Assembly: GCF_021155775.2 (NCBI RefSeq)
Contig: NC_060235.2
Coordinates: 41,760,701 to 41,824,700, forward strand
DNA: 64,000 bases
Direction: 5' to 3'
DNA from: Neodiprion pinetum
Lineage: Eukaryota; Arthropoda; Insecta; Hymenoptera; Diprionidae
Shown: positions 23,991 through 35,800 of the stretch, one piece after another
How the letters are laid out: the number at the start of each line of letters is the position of its first letter
How positions within the stretch are numbered: position 1 is the first letter of the stretch
Notes under the pieces: generated by a model
The model's input: the letters and a program-made list of their open reading frames with translations, nothing else
Database searches by the model: none
What the model was told of the DNA's origin: nothing
Translations under genes and position numbers: made by a program

Positions 23991-26900
23991 TACTGCATAT
24001 AGTTATATTTATCGAGTAAGAATTTCTTCTCTGCATTCACGATGTAAGGAGACTGTAGTGTGTAGATGTTTATGTTTACCCCTTTCAATCCTTTGCTTCC
24101 GATGAGAAGCCCGTAAGACAGCAATGCCGTCTAATAAATGAGATGCGGGTGTGCAAATCATTAATCTACGAGAGAATTTTTGTTGAGAATATGTAAATTT
24201 GAACAACTGGTAAATTTGAAAAATTATATTTATCACATGAATTCTTTGGTGAACTGTTTCTTTTTTGTTTTTTCTCCCTAAATGACACCTACAGCCTTTT
24301 TTAATTCTTCTCAATTATCCGATTCGATTTACATAGTTTCGAATAAAAAAAATATATATATATATATATATATGTATAATCAGCCCGCAGACGAGTTTGA
24401 GAAAATCGAGGTTCTACTGTATGTAAACACGAACCGTCTAGCTGTAGATCGATTTGCTGCGGGCAAAACGGCGGCCGTCTGACCAACGACTTGGTTCTAC
24501 TACTTGCGGCGTTATCCACGTTACCTCCGAACTCCAGGCTCAAGGGACATAATCTTATTGATGGTCAAAATCGAAACGAACGACAATGGATTCGCCCATT
24601 CCGCGGGTCGGGTTCCAAGGGTCAAGCTGAAGGAGGGAGAGAAGTGTCGAGAATTCCGCGAGAAGCCGGTAAAAAAGTTGAGCAATAATTCACGAGAAGA
24701 GGATTTTCTTTTCTTTTCTCTTCTTTCTCTTTTCTTCGGAACAGAAAAATTTATTAACGATTCGTCGTTTATTTGTGGGAATTTTTTTGTAACCCAGGGT
24801 TGGAAATTTTGTATTTAATTATCTGTAGCTGATGCGGTACATTTTGGGGATCAATTAATTAACCGATCTGATATCGCGCAAGAAAGAATTGCAATTAAGA
24901 ATCGAGGCGGAATTAATTTTTCTTTTCTCATCCCCTTGCGGTTCTTTCTTTTTCCGCAAACTCTGTTTTTTTTTTTTATCCATTTTTTTTTTTTTTTTCC
25001 GCCGCGGTGCAATTAAAATCAACTGCAAATCGAAGTCGTGGATATGATATATTTATACCGGAATGAGACTGCGATATTGAAGTGAGAAATCTCGAAGCTA
25101 GGACATAGCAGCAAGTGGGGGGGGGCAAGGAGGAAGGATATATAATCCTGGCGGAGGGTGAATAAATTTAATTATAAGATAAGAAAAGAATTACCAAGTC
25201 AAGGAGGAGGAAGATTTTGTCCCATTTATGTGGAGAAAAAACGAGGCGTAATAATAATAATAATAATAACAATAACGTTAATACGAGGAAAAAATGATAA
25301 AGGAAAGGCGACGCATTGAGAAAAATGAAAACAGAAAAAAAAAAAAAAAAACGTTTCGGCTTCTCTGAGGTGATAATCGCGTGCTTTTAGCGATATGTAC
25401 GCGTTCAATGGAACGTTTTAACAATCGTAATGGTTGGCATAAGACGGGATAACGCTGCGAGAAAAAAGTGAAATAAAAAAAAAAAAAAAAAAAGAAAAAG
25501 AAAAAGAAAACTGAGGCAAAACCCAGCTGCCGTATAACAAAGGCACGTTTTTATCTGATTGTGAGTAAATTTTATTATCAATCGCTACGACGCACGTCTA
25601 AAATCAAATTATGAGGATTTTTTCATTCTTTGTACAATCTTCAATTCAATCTGATTTATATACTTTTATGTAGATTTGGATTTTTATTAGACAGACGGGG
25701 TAATTCCACAGAGTTGATATTAGAACCTAACTTTTTTTTTCTCTCTTTCCTTCGATATTTATCTATCAAAGATGTTTCATGCCGTTCTTTTTTGCATAAC
25801 TTTAGGATATTCTAGATAAATTCAAAATGGCAGATCAGATATCGCTTAGAGAAAACGAAAACCACCACAATTTTTCCGAAAATGAATGTTTGTAAACCTT
25901 AAGAGTCGACTCTGCTAAAACTTAGTACGAAATATCGATTTTTAAACTGAACGATCCAAGTTGGGCAACCAAAAATTCAGAATTCGTAAAGTTCGATTTT
26001 TATCTAACAAAATCCTGCACTTTCTAAAACTCTCTTGATATTTTAGATCCGTGGTTTGAATTTTGCAAAATCAAGGTCAGCTTTTGGTATTTCTAACTAT
26101 ATAGCAATTTTCGTCAAAAAGTTACACGATTCAAAACAGAATTCGATCATTGTTTGACCGAATTCGGTTTCAAATTGCATTCAGACAAATCCCATTTCCA
26201 AAAATCACTCCAATGCAGAGTGCCTCATGTTCAAAGTATTGATAAGTTCACGTCATACTAAAAGCAAGTCATTCATTTCTCTAGATCCGAAATATCAATT
26301 TTGAAACGGTGAAGATCCAATATTGTAAATTTTAAAATTAGAACCACTGATCCGAAAATCATGTGGAAATAAATTTTTCGGTTTTTAATCCATATTGACG
26401 TTCCACGTTTTGGGAATTATAATTTCAACGACAGATTTCGGAAAAAATCGAAGTAAAGCGCTTTGAAACGAAATTCGACAAAAATGGGTTTACAATTTAT
26501 CAAAACACAAAATGGCTGCCGCCAAAAGTTATCAAAGGGTTGTTTCACTCCCTTAACCAAAAGTCGGACAGTTATAAACGAATATTTCTAGCCATTTTTA
26601 TCATCACAATTCCCGTACTATTTTATCAAAATCAGAAGCAGACCCTTCTATAAGGCGTTCTCCACCAATTCAGCCACTTTTTTTTAACCCTCTCGGATCT
26701 GTTCCATAATTGGTTATACAGGAGTACTACTTAAAGGTACTCTCTGTGAATTTTTTCCGATTTTTGAACTCACTCGTTTCGGAAATTATAGTTTTTTTTT
26801 AACCCATATATCACGGAAGTTCAATCTCGGGCAAATTGGGCAAAAAGAAATTTAACATAAGAATGTTATTTGTTTTCATAAACTATTTAATGTGATATAT

Positions 26901-27032
26901 GTTATATTTTTAATGCCATCAAAAAGACTTGATTCCGCAAAAAAAAAAAAAAAAAAAAAAGAGAAAAGTATCGAGATCGACGATGCCAAAAAACGGCCAA
27001 TATCAACCCGTATAGTAATGAATTTTACTCAC

Positions 27033-27123
27033 ACATTCGTTGTCGACGATTCATCCTCCTCGAGGTTTTCGGGGGCTGTAAGAGCCGGCAGACTTGAGGC
27101 CTCGAAAGGGGGCCGAGTGAGGT
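27033..27123 (-). CDS. Coding exon, unnamed minus-strand gene
   Basis: The acceptor (tttcattgttttttcag) and donor (AATGT|GTGAGT) are near consensus. The 91-base exon takes one base from the exon at 27292-27199 (G plus AC gives Asp) and reads DLTRPPFEASSLPALTA, then PENLEEDESSTTN, leaving phase 2. It is separated from the preceding exon by a 75-bp intron. Because that intron is a multiple of three with no stop in this frame, retention would keep the frame open and add about 25 residues. The peptide is Pro/Ser/acidic and likely disordered. Residues about 252-281 from the start at 43548. Confidence 0.85.
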
Positions 27124-27198
27124 CTGAAAAACAATGAAAGGGGATAAACAATTCGATATGAATGTCAGGTCGGTCATTTTGAGCCCAGGTTTCCTCAC
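27124..27198 (-). other. Short 75-bp intron
   Basis: Starts GTGAGG and ends in a pyrimidine tract plus TTTTTTCAG. The length is typical of compact insect introns. It is in-frame and stop-free, so retention is possible. Confidence 0.8.
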
Positions 27199-27292
27199 CT
27201 ATTCTCGAGTCATAGTAGTCGCTATGACGTCCGAAGGGTGGAAGGGTCTGTTCCTTGCGGGTCGATGTCCTTTTTCTGGGGCCGAAAGTCGC
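27199..27292 (-). CDS. Coding exon, unnamed minus-strand gene
   Basis: Acceptor (tattctcgttgcag) and donor (AATAG|GTGAGG) bound 94 bases. The exon is entered in phase 0, as left by the exon ending at 37290, and reads ATFGPRKRTSTRKEQTLPP and FGRHSDYYDSRI, exiting in phase 1 to meet the next exon 75 bp away. It is basic, with an RKRTSTRK run that could be a phosphorylated basic motif, followed by a Tyr-rich HSDYYDS. Residues about 221-251 from the start codon at 43548. No domain match recognised. Confidence 0.85.
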
Positions 27293-29217
27293 CTGCAACG
27301 AGAATACGAAATGGAGGTCGGTGATAAGACGAGGTAACGACGCCTTCCGATGGCGTGTCTCGATGATAATATTTACTCAGCTACAAGCTCGCATCATGAC
27401 GACGTCGTAAATCGACCCAATTTCAACCTCCGTACATAGGGTACCATCGATAAAAAAAGATTCGTCTAAATGTGCAAATTTATTTTACAGGTGAGAGATG
27501 GTCGGTGATAATCTAGGTTAACCCCATTTCGTGCTTACATTTTTCCTTACCTACGATTTACTTGAAATTTTACACAAATTGGCATTCGGGGTCGCTGATT
27601 ACGAATCTGAACTCAAAATTCAAAAATTCACAATGGCTGACACACAAAAACAAGAAGAAAAATGTTAACAAAATTCAGTAAAATTTTTATCGTTCATATA
27701 AAGTTTATGTATAAATTGGTATTCGATTAGCAGAAAATTGTTTTTTCATGAAGATGTACAAAGAATTTCGACCATTTGTTTATATCTGCTATTTTCAAAT
27801 ACATGATCGCGTGTACAGTATGAAGTAATCACGATGTCCGAATGGAAGAAAGATATCACAAAGGTGGAATCATCGCGAAATCATCAAAAGTCGAACACTC
27901 AAAAACTGACAGCTATGCCATTAAATGCGCAAAACTTTAGACAGAGTCATGGATTTAATACCGAAACGAAAGAATATTGAACTTGGGGTTTCAATTCGCA
28001 GGATATAACCGAAGATCTACTTTCGTTAAACTTAGGTATTATAAATAACGGATGTATCATACATGCAAAATGAGGTGAACTTTTTCAGTATGAATATTGG
28101 TATCAATGCGGTTCAATAAGTCTACAAACGTATAAATCTGGTTGTGCGAGTCCGAAGGGATCAAGTCACTGGAAATCTCGGTTTAAAGAAATATTTTCAA
28201 TAATATTAGACGTTCCTCAAATCGTCTAATGTACTTCTCAATAACGTTGCTTTTTTCCACGTGACGTACTCAGACGATAAAGAAGACGGAATAAAACCCT
28301 AAAGCTTATACGCAAGATGCCCAAACTGAAAGAAAATCTTTCCTCCTTTCTTATTTGGTCTGAAAAGCTTATTCAATACAGAATCAGTCCCGTTTTCAAC
28401 GGTCAGTTTACAGACTAAAAAAAAATTTCAGGATCGCAAACCTAGTTCCGTACAAACACGAAGAATTACACAAGTACGTTAAAGAGATTCTCTTTGTCTC
28501 TGTTTCTCTGAAATGTACACTGGAACGGAATTTCCTATTTGCTTTCATTTATATACATATGTAAGTTGAAGCCTCGAAGCCCTCTATTCTCAGGAGTTCC
28601 CAAACTCAAATTGAGTTTTCTGGAAATTCTCTATACTCAAAGAAAAAATTTCAAAGGGCTGCCTGCTCTGGATCCGATTCTCTCTTTGAGTCGCATCACT
28701 CATAGATCATGGGTCCCGACCCAATTATCCGACTTTTACCGATCAAAAGACGGTATACAGAGCGTCATTCCTTTCGAAAAAAAACAACATGCAAAGAGAG
28801 GTAAAAAAAAGGTCAAGGAAAAGAATTTTCTTGAATAAGTTGGCGAGTTGACGAACCCAGGCTTCATTTCAATTACTTGGTGCTAAAAAATGGCATAAAA
28901 ATCGCAGGGAAGGCTTGTTGGAAAAATGAGTTACCAATTGTCGTGACAACACTTAAGACACATGGATATAAAAAATTTTAAGAGCAGATGGATGTTACTT
29001 TCAAAACAAGACAAGCTAATATTTGACGAATAGAACGTTTCTCACAATGTATAATAAATAAATACTGAACTGAATATTTTCGTGCCATGTAGATCGGGAA
29101 AGCATTTCACACAATTTCTTGAATATGATTTTTGAAACAAGTTTTCTAAACAAATTGAAGAAACGAAACAAATTTGGCCAATCGTGACGCTACTGACACT
29201 TGCGCTCGGTCTCTATC

Positions 29218-29473
29218 GGAAAATGTCCCCATGACGTCAGTACTTGGTTATCGGCGCCATTTTATCACCACATAACCTAAGTTTTTAATTTTAATGAAGG
29301 AAAATCGAATTCTTGGTGTTTAAAATTACTCATGTCACATGAATTAATTAAACATAAACAACAATCTACCTGTTAATCTACCATCCGCACGGAAAAAACA
29401 CGATCAAAGATCAGCTCTCAGCCTGGTTACATTAGTTTGATTTTTTTCCACCAGATGACGAATCGCAGAGTGC
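29218..29473 (+). repeat. Dispersed repeat, full copy
   Basis: Aligns along its length with 56665-56925: ggaaaatgtccccatgacgt, GGCGCCATTTTATCACC, ACTCATGTCACAT-AATTAATT, then TTAGTTTGATTTT and CCACCAGATG at the end. A shortened inverted copy lies at 16126-16242. No TIRs and no coding frame; a SINE or another non-autonomous element is possible. Confidence 0.8.
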
Positions 29474-29797
29474 TTCCCATGTTGCATTTTTTCTCTTTCT
29501 TCGGTCAAAATTATCGCAACTTTTGACTATAATAATTCGATAAATATCTAGTTATACGTTAACTACAGGAAAAATATCGAGTCTCACCCCACCAGCAACC
29601 CCCTGAATTAGTCAAAATAAGCTTCGCGGAGATCGCATGCATCGATGAGATCAGCAACGGTGCGAAATCGTTGCGTGTGACGTTCGCCGCGGATGACGAG
29701 CAAACGATATTATCCCGAAGCCTTGCAGCCTAGACGCCTACATAACTGCCACGCCAAGGCGATCGATCGATTAGCTTTAGTGTAGGCTGGTACATAC

Positions 29798-29863
29798 CTT
29801 CGCCGAATGGATGTTTGCGTCTCGGCACGTACCAGCCAGCACCGTGGGTATATCTCGAAGTAC
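29798..29863 (-). CDS. Possible 66-nt cassette exon
   Basis: A strong donor (GAAG|GTATGT) ends a segment that begins after gacagcag. It is open in phase 0 and exits in phase 0, so it could sit between the exons at 37720-37290 and 27292-27199 without disturbing the frame. It would add VLRDIPTVLAGTCRDANIHS plus Ala-Lys. The acceptor lacks a pyrimidine tract, which is the main objection. The surrounding CpG-rich patch may instead be regulatory. Confidence 0.2.
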
Positions 29864-30078
29864 CTGCTGTCTATATTTCATGCAGTATCGGCTCGAATGG
29901 CGAGGGGAAAAGTGGGCCGGAGGAGCGGAGGCGGGGATTTTACGGAGAAGCTCTGGGGGATGATGATTATTTGATCGGTAGTCACGCGCTAATTAATATC
30001 GCCCCGATCCCGAGCCTCATCGTCCTTGTTATTCGTCATCGGTTCATTTTATCGGGAGTTTTCGACGAAGGTTCTAAA

Positions 30079-30180
30079 CGCTAACTATCTTGCGCCGGCA
30101 GATAGGCAACCGAAGTCACACGCTATAATTATGTCATGTGTAACTGAGATTGCCTATCGACCGGCGCAAGATCGTTAGCG
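30079..30180. repeat. 102-bp near-perfect hairpin
   Basis: The left arm cgctaactatcttgcgccgg pairs with the right arm ccggcgcaagatcgttagcg, and the pairing continues through AGATAGGCAA/TTGCCTATC to a short AT-rich loop around 30122-30138. Arms are about 43 bp with few mismatches. It is either a small palindromic MITE or a structured RNA hairpin; no mature microRNA can be inferred. Confidence 0.75.
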
Positions 30181-31365
30181 TCGTTAACCTTCAAGGAATC
30201 CTACAGATATACCGTTCGAGTGAAACCAATGCGTTTCAATTCGACTCACCCCTTTCTCTGTACGAGCTTTAAAATTTAGTAACGTTACCGTGATGGAACA
30301 GTGAAGCAAATATGACTGTTTTGTTATTTTAGAATGACTTTGAAGGTGTTGATTTTCTAAATCGTCAGTATGTTTCGCTATCGTTATAGTTTTACTTTGA
30401 AATAAACTTTTTTCTGAAAAATGCATCGTCACCTTGACCTTGGAAACTTCAACCCCGTCTTTCTCTAAATTTTTCATAAAAATATTTACCACTTTTTTTT
30501 TTCTCGTCAAAAATTGACCTTCCCCGATTAACTTCTCACTCATATATCTTCTCGGGTTACGAAACTCCATACATTTACTATTTTTATGGGAAATTCAAAA
30601 CGTACTATTACCTAGTTTTTTAATAGAATTTCTCGTAGAATATTGTGGTTTTCGTTATATATCTGCTAGGTTTTGAACTTGTCTTCAGTAACTTTACTTT
30701 GTAAGAGAAATGTGACGTCTAACCATGTTTAAGGAATATAATTTCATACAAATTTTTCGTAGATATTCATAATCTTACAGAGAATCGTCATTTGAAATCG
30801 ATATTTTTACTGCGCGACTCTATAGAAAACACAATTTATGTGTTTCTGAGTTTCAGATTTCCTCGATAGGTGTAAAGCCACATCCAAATTTCATCAACGG
30901 CTGTGAACATAATGAGATGAGAAAAGAACGACAAAGAAAAGCTCGAGTGTCGTGCAAAGAAACAACGTAAAGTGTTTTCCTGTGCCTGATAGTCTTGAGA
31001 GAGAGGGTTTTAGTGTTCACGTTGCGCTTCGCCAAACTCGTACAATTGGCTTATCGGTTCTTTGTGTCTCCGTAGAAAGTTGCCAAACTCGTTGATCATA
31101 ATTCCGAGTATAAACAAGCCTGATTAAATTTAGCGAGTCTGCAATTTCTTCGATACTGCAGCACGTTTTAAACTTTCAAGGGGTCAATTTGTGTAACGCA
31201 CACGCGATAAGAAAGAACCGAGGCTTTTTACAACTTCTTTTCAACTACCTACTCGTCGGCGGTAAGTGTACAATTGAATAAAAGTTAAGCGTATTAGTAA
31301 CTTGTCAGGTTATACGCCATGCCGTGTTATTTCGTCGATATGTTGTGTCGACAATTTAACATGCA

Positions 31366-31552
31366 TATCGGTATGCGCCTGCATTTATGCAACTCAGGCT
31401 CCTCCTCACCGATCGAAACTTGTTTCACGATCGACGATTGCAGAAATTAAGAGACAAATGTCGATCGGCAAAATGTGTTCCGAGTTGTCGGAATTCAGGC
31501 GGAGATCGACAAAATGTATCCTGAATTGCATAAATGCAGGCGGATCTACCTT
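31366..31552. repeat. Inverted-repeat element
   Basis: The ends share cctgcatttatgcaactcag and its inverted copy ctgaattgcataaatgcagg with one mismatch, extending outward through GCG and TCGG/GGTAGATC-like sequence. The middle carries partly complementary GATCG-rich sequence. No coding frame. Confidence 0.6.
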
Positions 31553-32111
31553 GCAAACAACCTACTATATAACATAGGTATACTTGAAATCGTGAAGATT
31601 TATCTCGAGCCTCGTCAAGGCCAGTTGATAATTAGTCCCTTGAATTCAGAGGCGTAAGAAATGGTGAACAAAACGATTATAAAAAGGTTGCAACGAGGTG
31701 AAAGAGCCACGTAGAGTCTCGGCGGTGGATTAAGTTCTCCGCGAGATCCGGCGAACGTCTGACAAAGAGAAAATTAATGCAAGTGACGAAAGTACAGGAG
31801 GGAATTCTTCAACCCGAGAAACAGCAGCCCCGAGCAAGTATAAGAATTCGCAAGAGTCAGTGGCGCCTGCTATATACTCGGCGACTCTCCACAGCCACTC
31901 GGAATTACGCGTTCTCTCTCTTAAAAAGCCCCGTCCGCCCACCATTTGTATGTCAGAGAATCGGGACTCGTACCCCCTAATAACCCTAATGTAGGGCTAA
32001 TGGTGCCTGGTTCGCCCACGGTCTGCAAGTACTTGGGGCTAAATACTACCGCACCACCCTCTTACGGATTAAATCGTAGCGTTTCGCCGGTAGAAGACGA
32101 TTTAAAGAGAG

Positions 32112-32813
32112 AGGGAGGTGGTTTACAGTTTGGTAGGTCTAAAATCATATCTATTTTTAGGAGTTTTTTTTTTTCTTTTTCTTTTTTATTTTATTCAAAG
32201 AGTACGAAAACACTTGGAGCAACTTGAGTTTGAGGGCTTCATTATTTATATTATTTATAGTTTCCACAACATTTTAGAATTTTTCCATTCAAATCAATAA
32301 CAAAATGGCGACTTGACGCATATAAGTAGCGAACGACCACATTTTCAATCCGGTGGGGCAGATTCCTCGATTCATTTCTATCCGACCGACTTAAAATTTT
32401 GACACAATCTTTGAAACTTGTTTATCGTTTCGGGCTCGTGGCTAGATTTTCGTATTTCGATCCCAATATTTTTTTATGTATATTTTTTTGAGCAATTTTT
32501 TGGTCGAAATTCGAAATTTTTTGTTCATGATCGTATGTATATGAAAAAAAAATTTTTCCATCAGTTACAAATTGGACAGTGATGTCAGGAGAAGCGCCAC
32601 CGCAAAAGCCGTCGAGTTCGGAGTCGTTGGCTACTTATATGCGCCATGCCGCCATTTTGTCATTGATTTGAATAGAAAAATTCTAAAATGTTCTTGAAAC
32701 TATAAACAATAAAGGCCTCAAACTCAAATTCCTCCAAGTGTTTTCATTTTCTTTAAAAAAAAAAAAAAAAAAAAACTCCTAAGCATAGGTACGATTTTAA
32801 TTATACCAATTGA
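32112..32813. repeat. Large fold-back element with about 200-bp arms
   Basis: Arms at about 32112-32335 and 32612-32813 are inverted copies. Shared blocks are TTAGGAGTTTTTT, CGAAAACACTTGGAG against CTCCAAGTGTTTTCA, AACATTTTAGAATTTTT, AATCAATAACAAAATGGCG and ACGCATATAAGTAGC. The 275-bp spacer is unrelated AT-rich DNA. No transposase is present. Each arm carries an ATGGCGGC-type motif. Confidence 0.85.
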
Positions 32814-35800
32814 AAAATATGTTTTATGGATCAATGGGGACGCACATTCACCGATCGCAATCAATTTACACTATGTGATTGAATTAAGTTTTTTTCAAAT
32901 AGCCACTTTACCATAAGAACTATGATATACACAGTGACTTGAAACTTTACTATTGTGAAAGTTCGGTAACATAATCATTAGTATGAATTCCAGTAGAATC
33001 CTAGTATTCCTGTTTTATCACTAAGCGATGTACCGACCGAGTAACTAAATCGTACGTCACATTTCTTTCCTTTTCGAGTAACGAAGTCGTTTCAAACTTT
33101 GGTAAATGTAGTATAGTTTATCCAATCCAGCTCGTACCATCATCAGGAAAAAATATAAAAATTGACTTAAATACTGTGAATACACTCGCAGCTGATTGTA
33201 ATTCTAATCTACAGTCAAGACCCACGTACATTTCATATCTTTTTTACGGATTTTCAGCTCAATTATAAAACCTATGATTTTTTGAAAGTTTGGAAAAACG
33301 AGAAAAATTCATATATGTACATAATTTGCGAAATTTATTTATAAAACTTGAAGGTCCAAGACTCTGCGAACACCCTTAAAGGAGGTACAATTTTTGCCTA
33401 GCAGAATTCATAAGAGCAAACTTCACTCCAATCACAGCATGCAGACTGCATCGTTCGATATCTCTACGCTAGCATTGTCCGCAAAATCACGCTTATAGAT
33501 CGTTTCATGAATTATTCAAACCAACCGATTACTATATATGCCCATACGTGCACATTGTGCAGGAAATGGAGATGGATTGATTCACGTTAATAAAAAACCG
33601 TTCATCCAATGGCGAGGCACGGAGATCCGAATGAAAAACACTAATTCGCTGCTTATAGCGAGTACTGCAATTACTATTCACCTTGTCATTTGTACCAAAG
33701 ATTCTTAAGCTGATTATTTCTACAGTGAAAACCACTCACGATACTTCAATCGCAGAAGATTGAAGGATCGATAGATCTAGATACGCAGATCAATTTAATC
33801 ACGTAATTGTGTATACCTACTTTGGAATAAAACGGTAGAATACTGATCAGCTTCCAGATGTAATCCATTGCAAAACTTGTTGCAAATATTTCTTATGGTG
33901 TGAATTTTTATTCACCGTTCATGAGACGGGTAATTTTTATTTGCTTCTCACTCACTCATCGTTTTACATCAAAGGTTTTCATTTCCAAGTAGATACTAAA
34001 CTTCGAAACTGGTTAAATACACAAAATTTAATCACAACCGCAAAATGACCATACACACACACACATATATACATATATATATATACGCATATTCTTCGGA
34101 TTCCTTATCGGTAAAGTTTTATCTAAAAATTGATAAAAAAAAAAAACGAAAAGAAAAAAAATCTAAGATATCTTTTGATCTGACGATTCTTCGGCATGAT
34201 TCAAACCGAAGTAATTTTTCACTGATCATTGTTGCATTACACATTTTTTTCCACCACGTGGCAATTTTGCACCGGCTCTCATCGAACGACGCTGAGAAAG
34301 AATTAAGGAGAGGATTCTTAAACGTCTCGCGAGACTGACCGAGACACGCAGACTGAAAGAACGTCCGGATGTAAATAACATTATAATACTACCGGCGTGT
34401 TTTCCCGGTTGCGATAGTGAATCATGGTCCGCGTTGTGTGTAATAGGACGATTTGAAAGTAGCAGAAGCGACGCGGTGACGAAAAAAAAAAACGGTTACT
34501 CCTTTCCAGAGGATCGGTATATAGGGCATTCCCTAGCAACCCGACTAGCTTTCAACCTCGTGATTTTTAATTCGGTTAAAAAATTTTTTTTCACGATAAT
34601 AACGATAAATAATGTATAGTCGATTCTCCAGGATCACCGATATTTTCAGTGTTAATTGTTTCCGGAAAATTTGATTTCTCGTGATGAACATTTTAAGTTC
34701 AGCTTCGGTATTAAGTACGTTTTTCTCTATTTTTCTTTGTTTTGGCTAGTTTGAAAATTTTCGATATTCAAAGGTCAAAAAGTGAAATATTTTCGACTCT
34801 GTAACAAGCATGTTAATCGATTATAAAAAGGCAGAAACTGGTTTTGAGCAGAAGATTTGACGAAAGTGTGATTAAGAATATTGAAAAAATTTGGCACATC
34901 ACCTCTGTAACATAACTTCGCAACTTGCTTCCTACAGAGTGAATATATTTAACAATTTTTCAAAAATCATAGATATTCGAAATTTTCAAAAAACTTGAGA
35001 AAAAATGGTTTCATCTTAAAACAAATTTTAATAAGATGGGGAAAAAAAAAGAAACTACCAAGAGCGTTGACAAGTTTTCGGAAATTTCGAAAAAGACGCG
35101 GTAAAATTCTTTCAACATCTCGATAACAGTGGCGTAAAAAACATAAAAACAAAAAAAAAAAAAAAAATCCGCAAACCAGGCGTCGGAAAGTCCGCACTTT
35201 GTTTCCGCGAAATCACGAGGCTTCTGTTGAGCATGTGTGCGTCCAACACCGACAAACGGCGTAGTTTTTCACAGGGTGAGAAGGGGAAAATTCCCGTTGG
35301 GAGCCGAACGAACCGAGGCGGCGACGACGAACTTCGGTCGATATTTAATTATCCGCGAGGCGAAATTTCTCGTAATTGGATCCTTTGCACAAGAAACATT
35401 ATATATACATACATGTGTGTGTATCTGTTTCAGTGTGTGTGTGTGTACAGGTATAAATATAACAGGACCAGCCCCACCGCCACGCGATGCGAATAAAAAG
35501 GAAGAGTGAAAAAAAAAAACACATTTTTTGTTTTTTGTTTCTACTTCCCTCCATCAATGACACGCCATTATGCGCGAACAGGTGGTGGCTGATGTATGTA
35601 AACGTACGTTTTAGCAATAAACAATAAAAACCATCTTATCATAGTGTTTAATCGACCTAACGAGGCAGCCTCAATTGTTTTCAATTTTTCGGCATCGTTG
35701 TTATTGCATAAGTTTGTGACGCGTTCAATAAACATTGTCGACGTATTATTATCAGCCGTCAGAACAATTTAATTTATCATCGGATTCTTGGATTTTTAAA

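Larger units (their letters stand above)
10339..27032 (-). other. Long intron, about 16.7 kb
   Basis: AT-rich sequence between two phase-2 splice sites. It contains a long GA microsatellite (14481-14562), a short copy of a dispersed repeat (16126-16242), a triplicated 17543-region motif, a repeat family copy at 18180-18735, a TIR element (19831-20252), a repetitive block (23570-23990), a TAA microsatellite near 25250, and unassigned open frames at 11407-11943, 12535-12885 and 17905-18189. CpG-richer patches at 12.9-13.3, 14.3-14.8, 21.5-21.8 and 24.4-24.7 kb could be regulatory. I see nothing specific in the rest, including 25.8-26.9 kb. Confidence 0.5.

Noticed and set aside
27548..27640. 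Exon-like piece with GTAAGG donor on the minus strand near 27.6 kb
   Set aside because: Entry phase 0 and exit phase 2 do not fit between the neighbouring exons, and the sequence resembles a dispersed AT-rich repeat.
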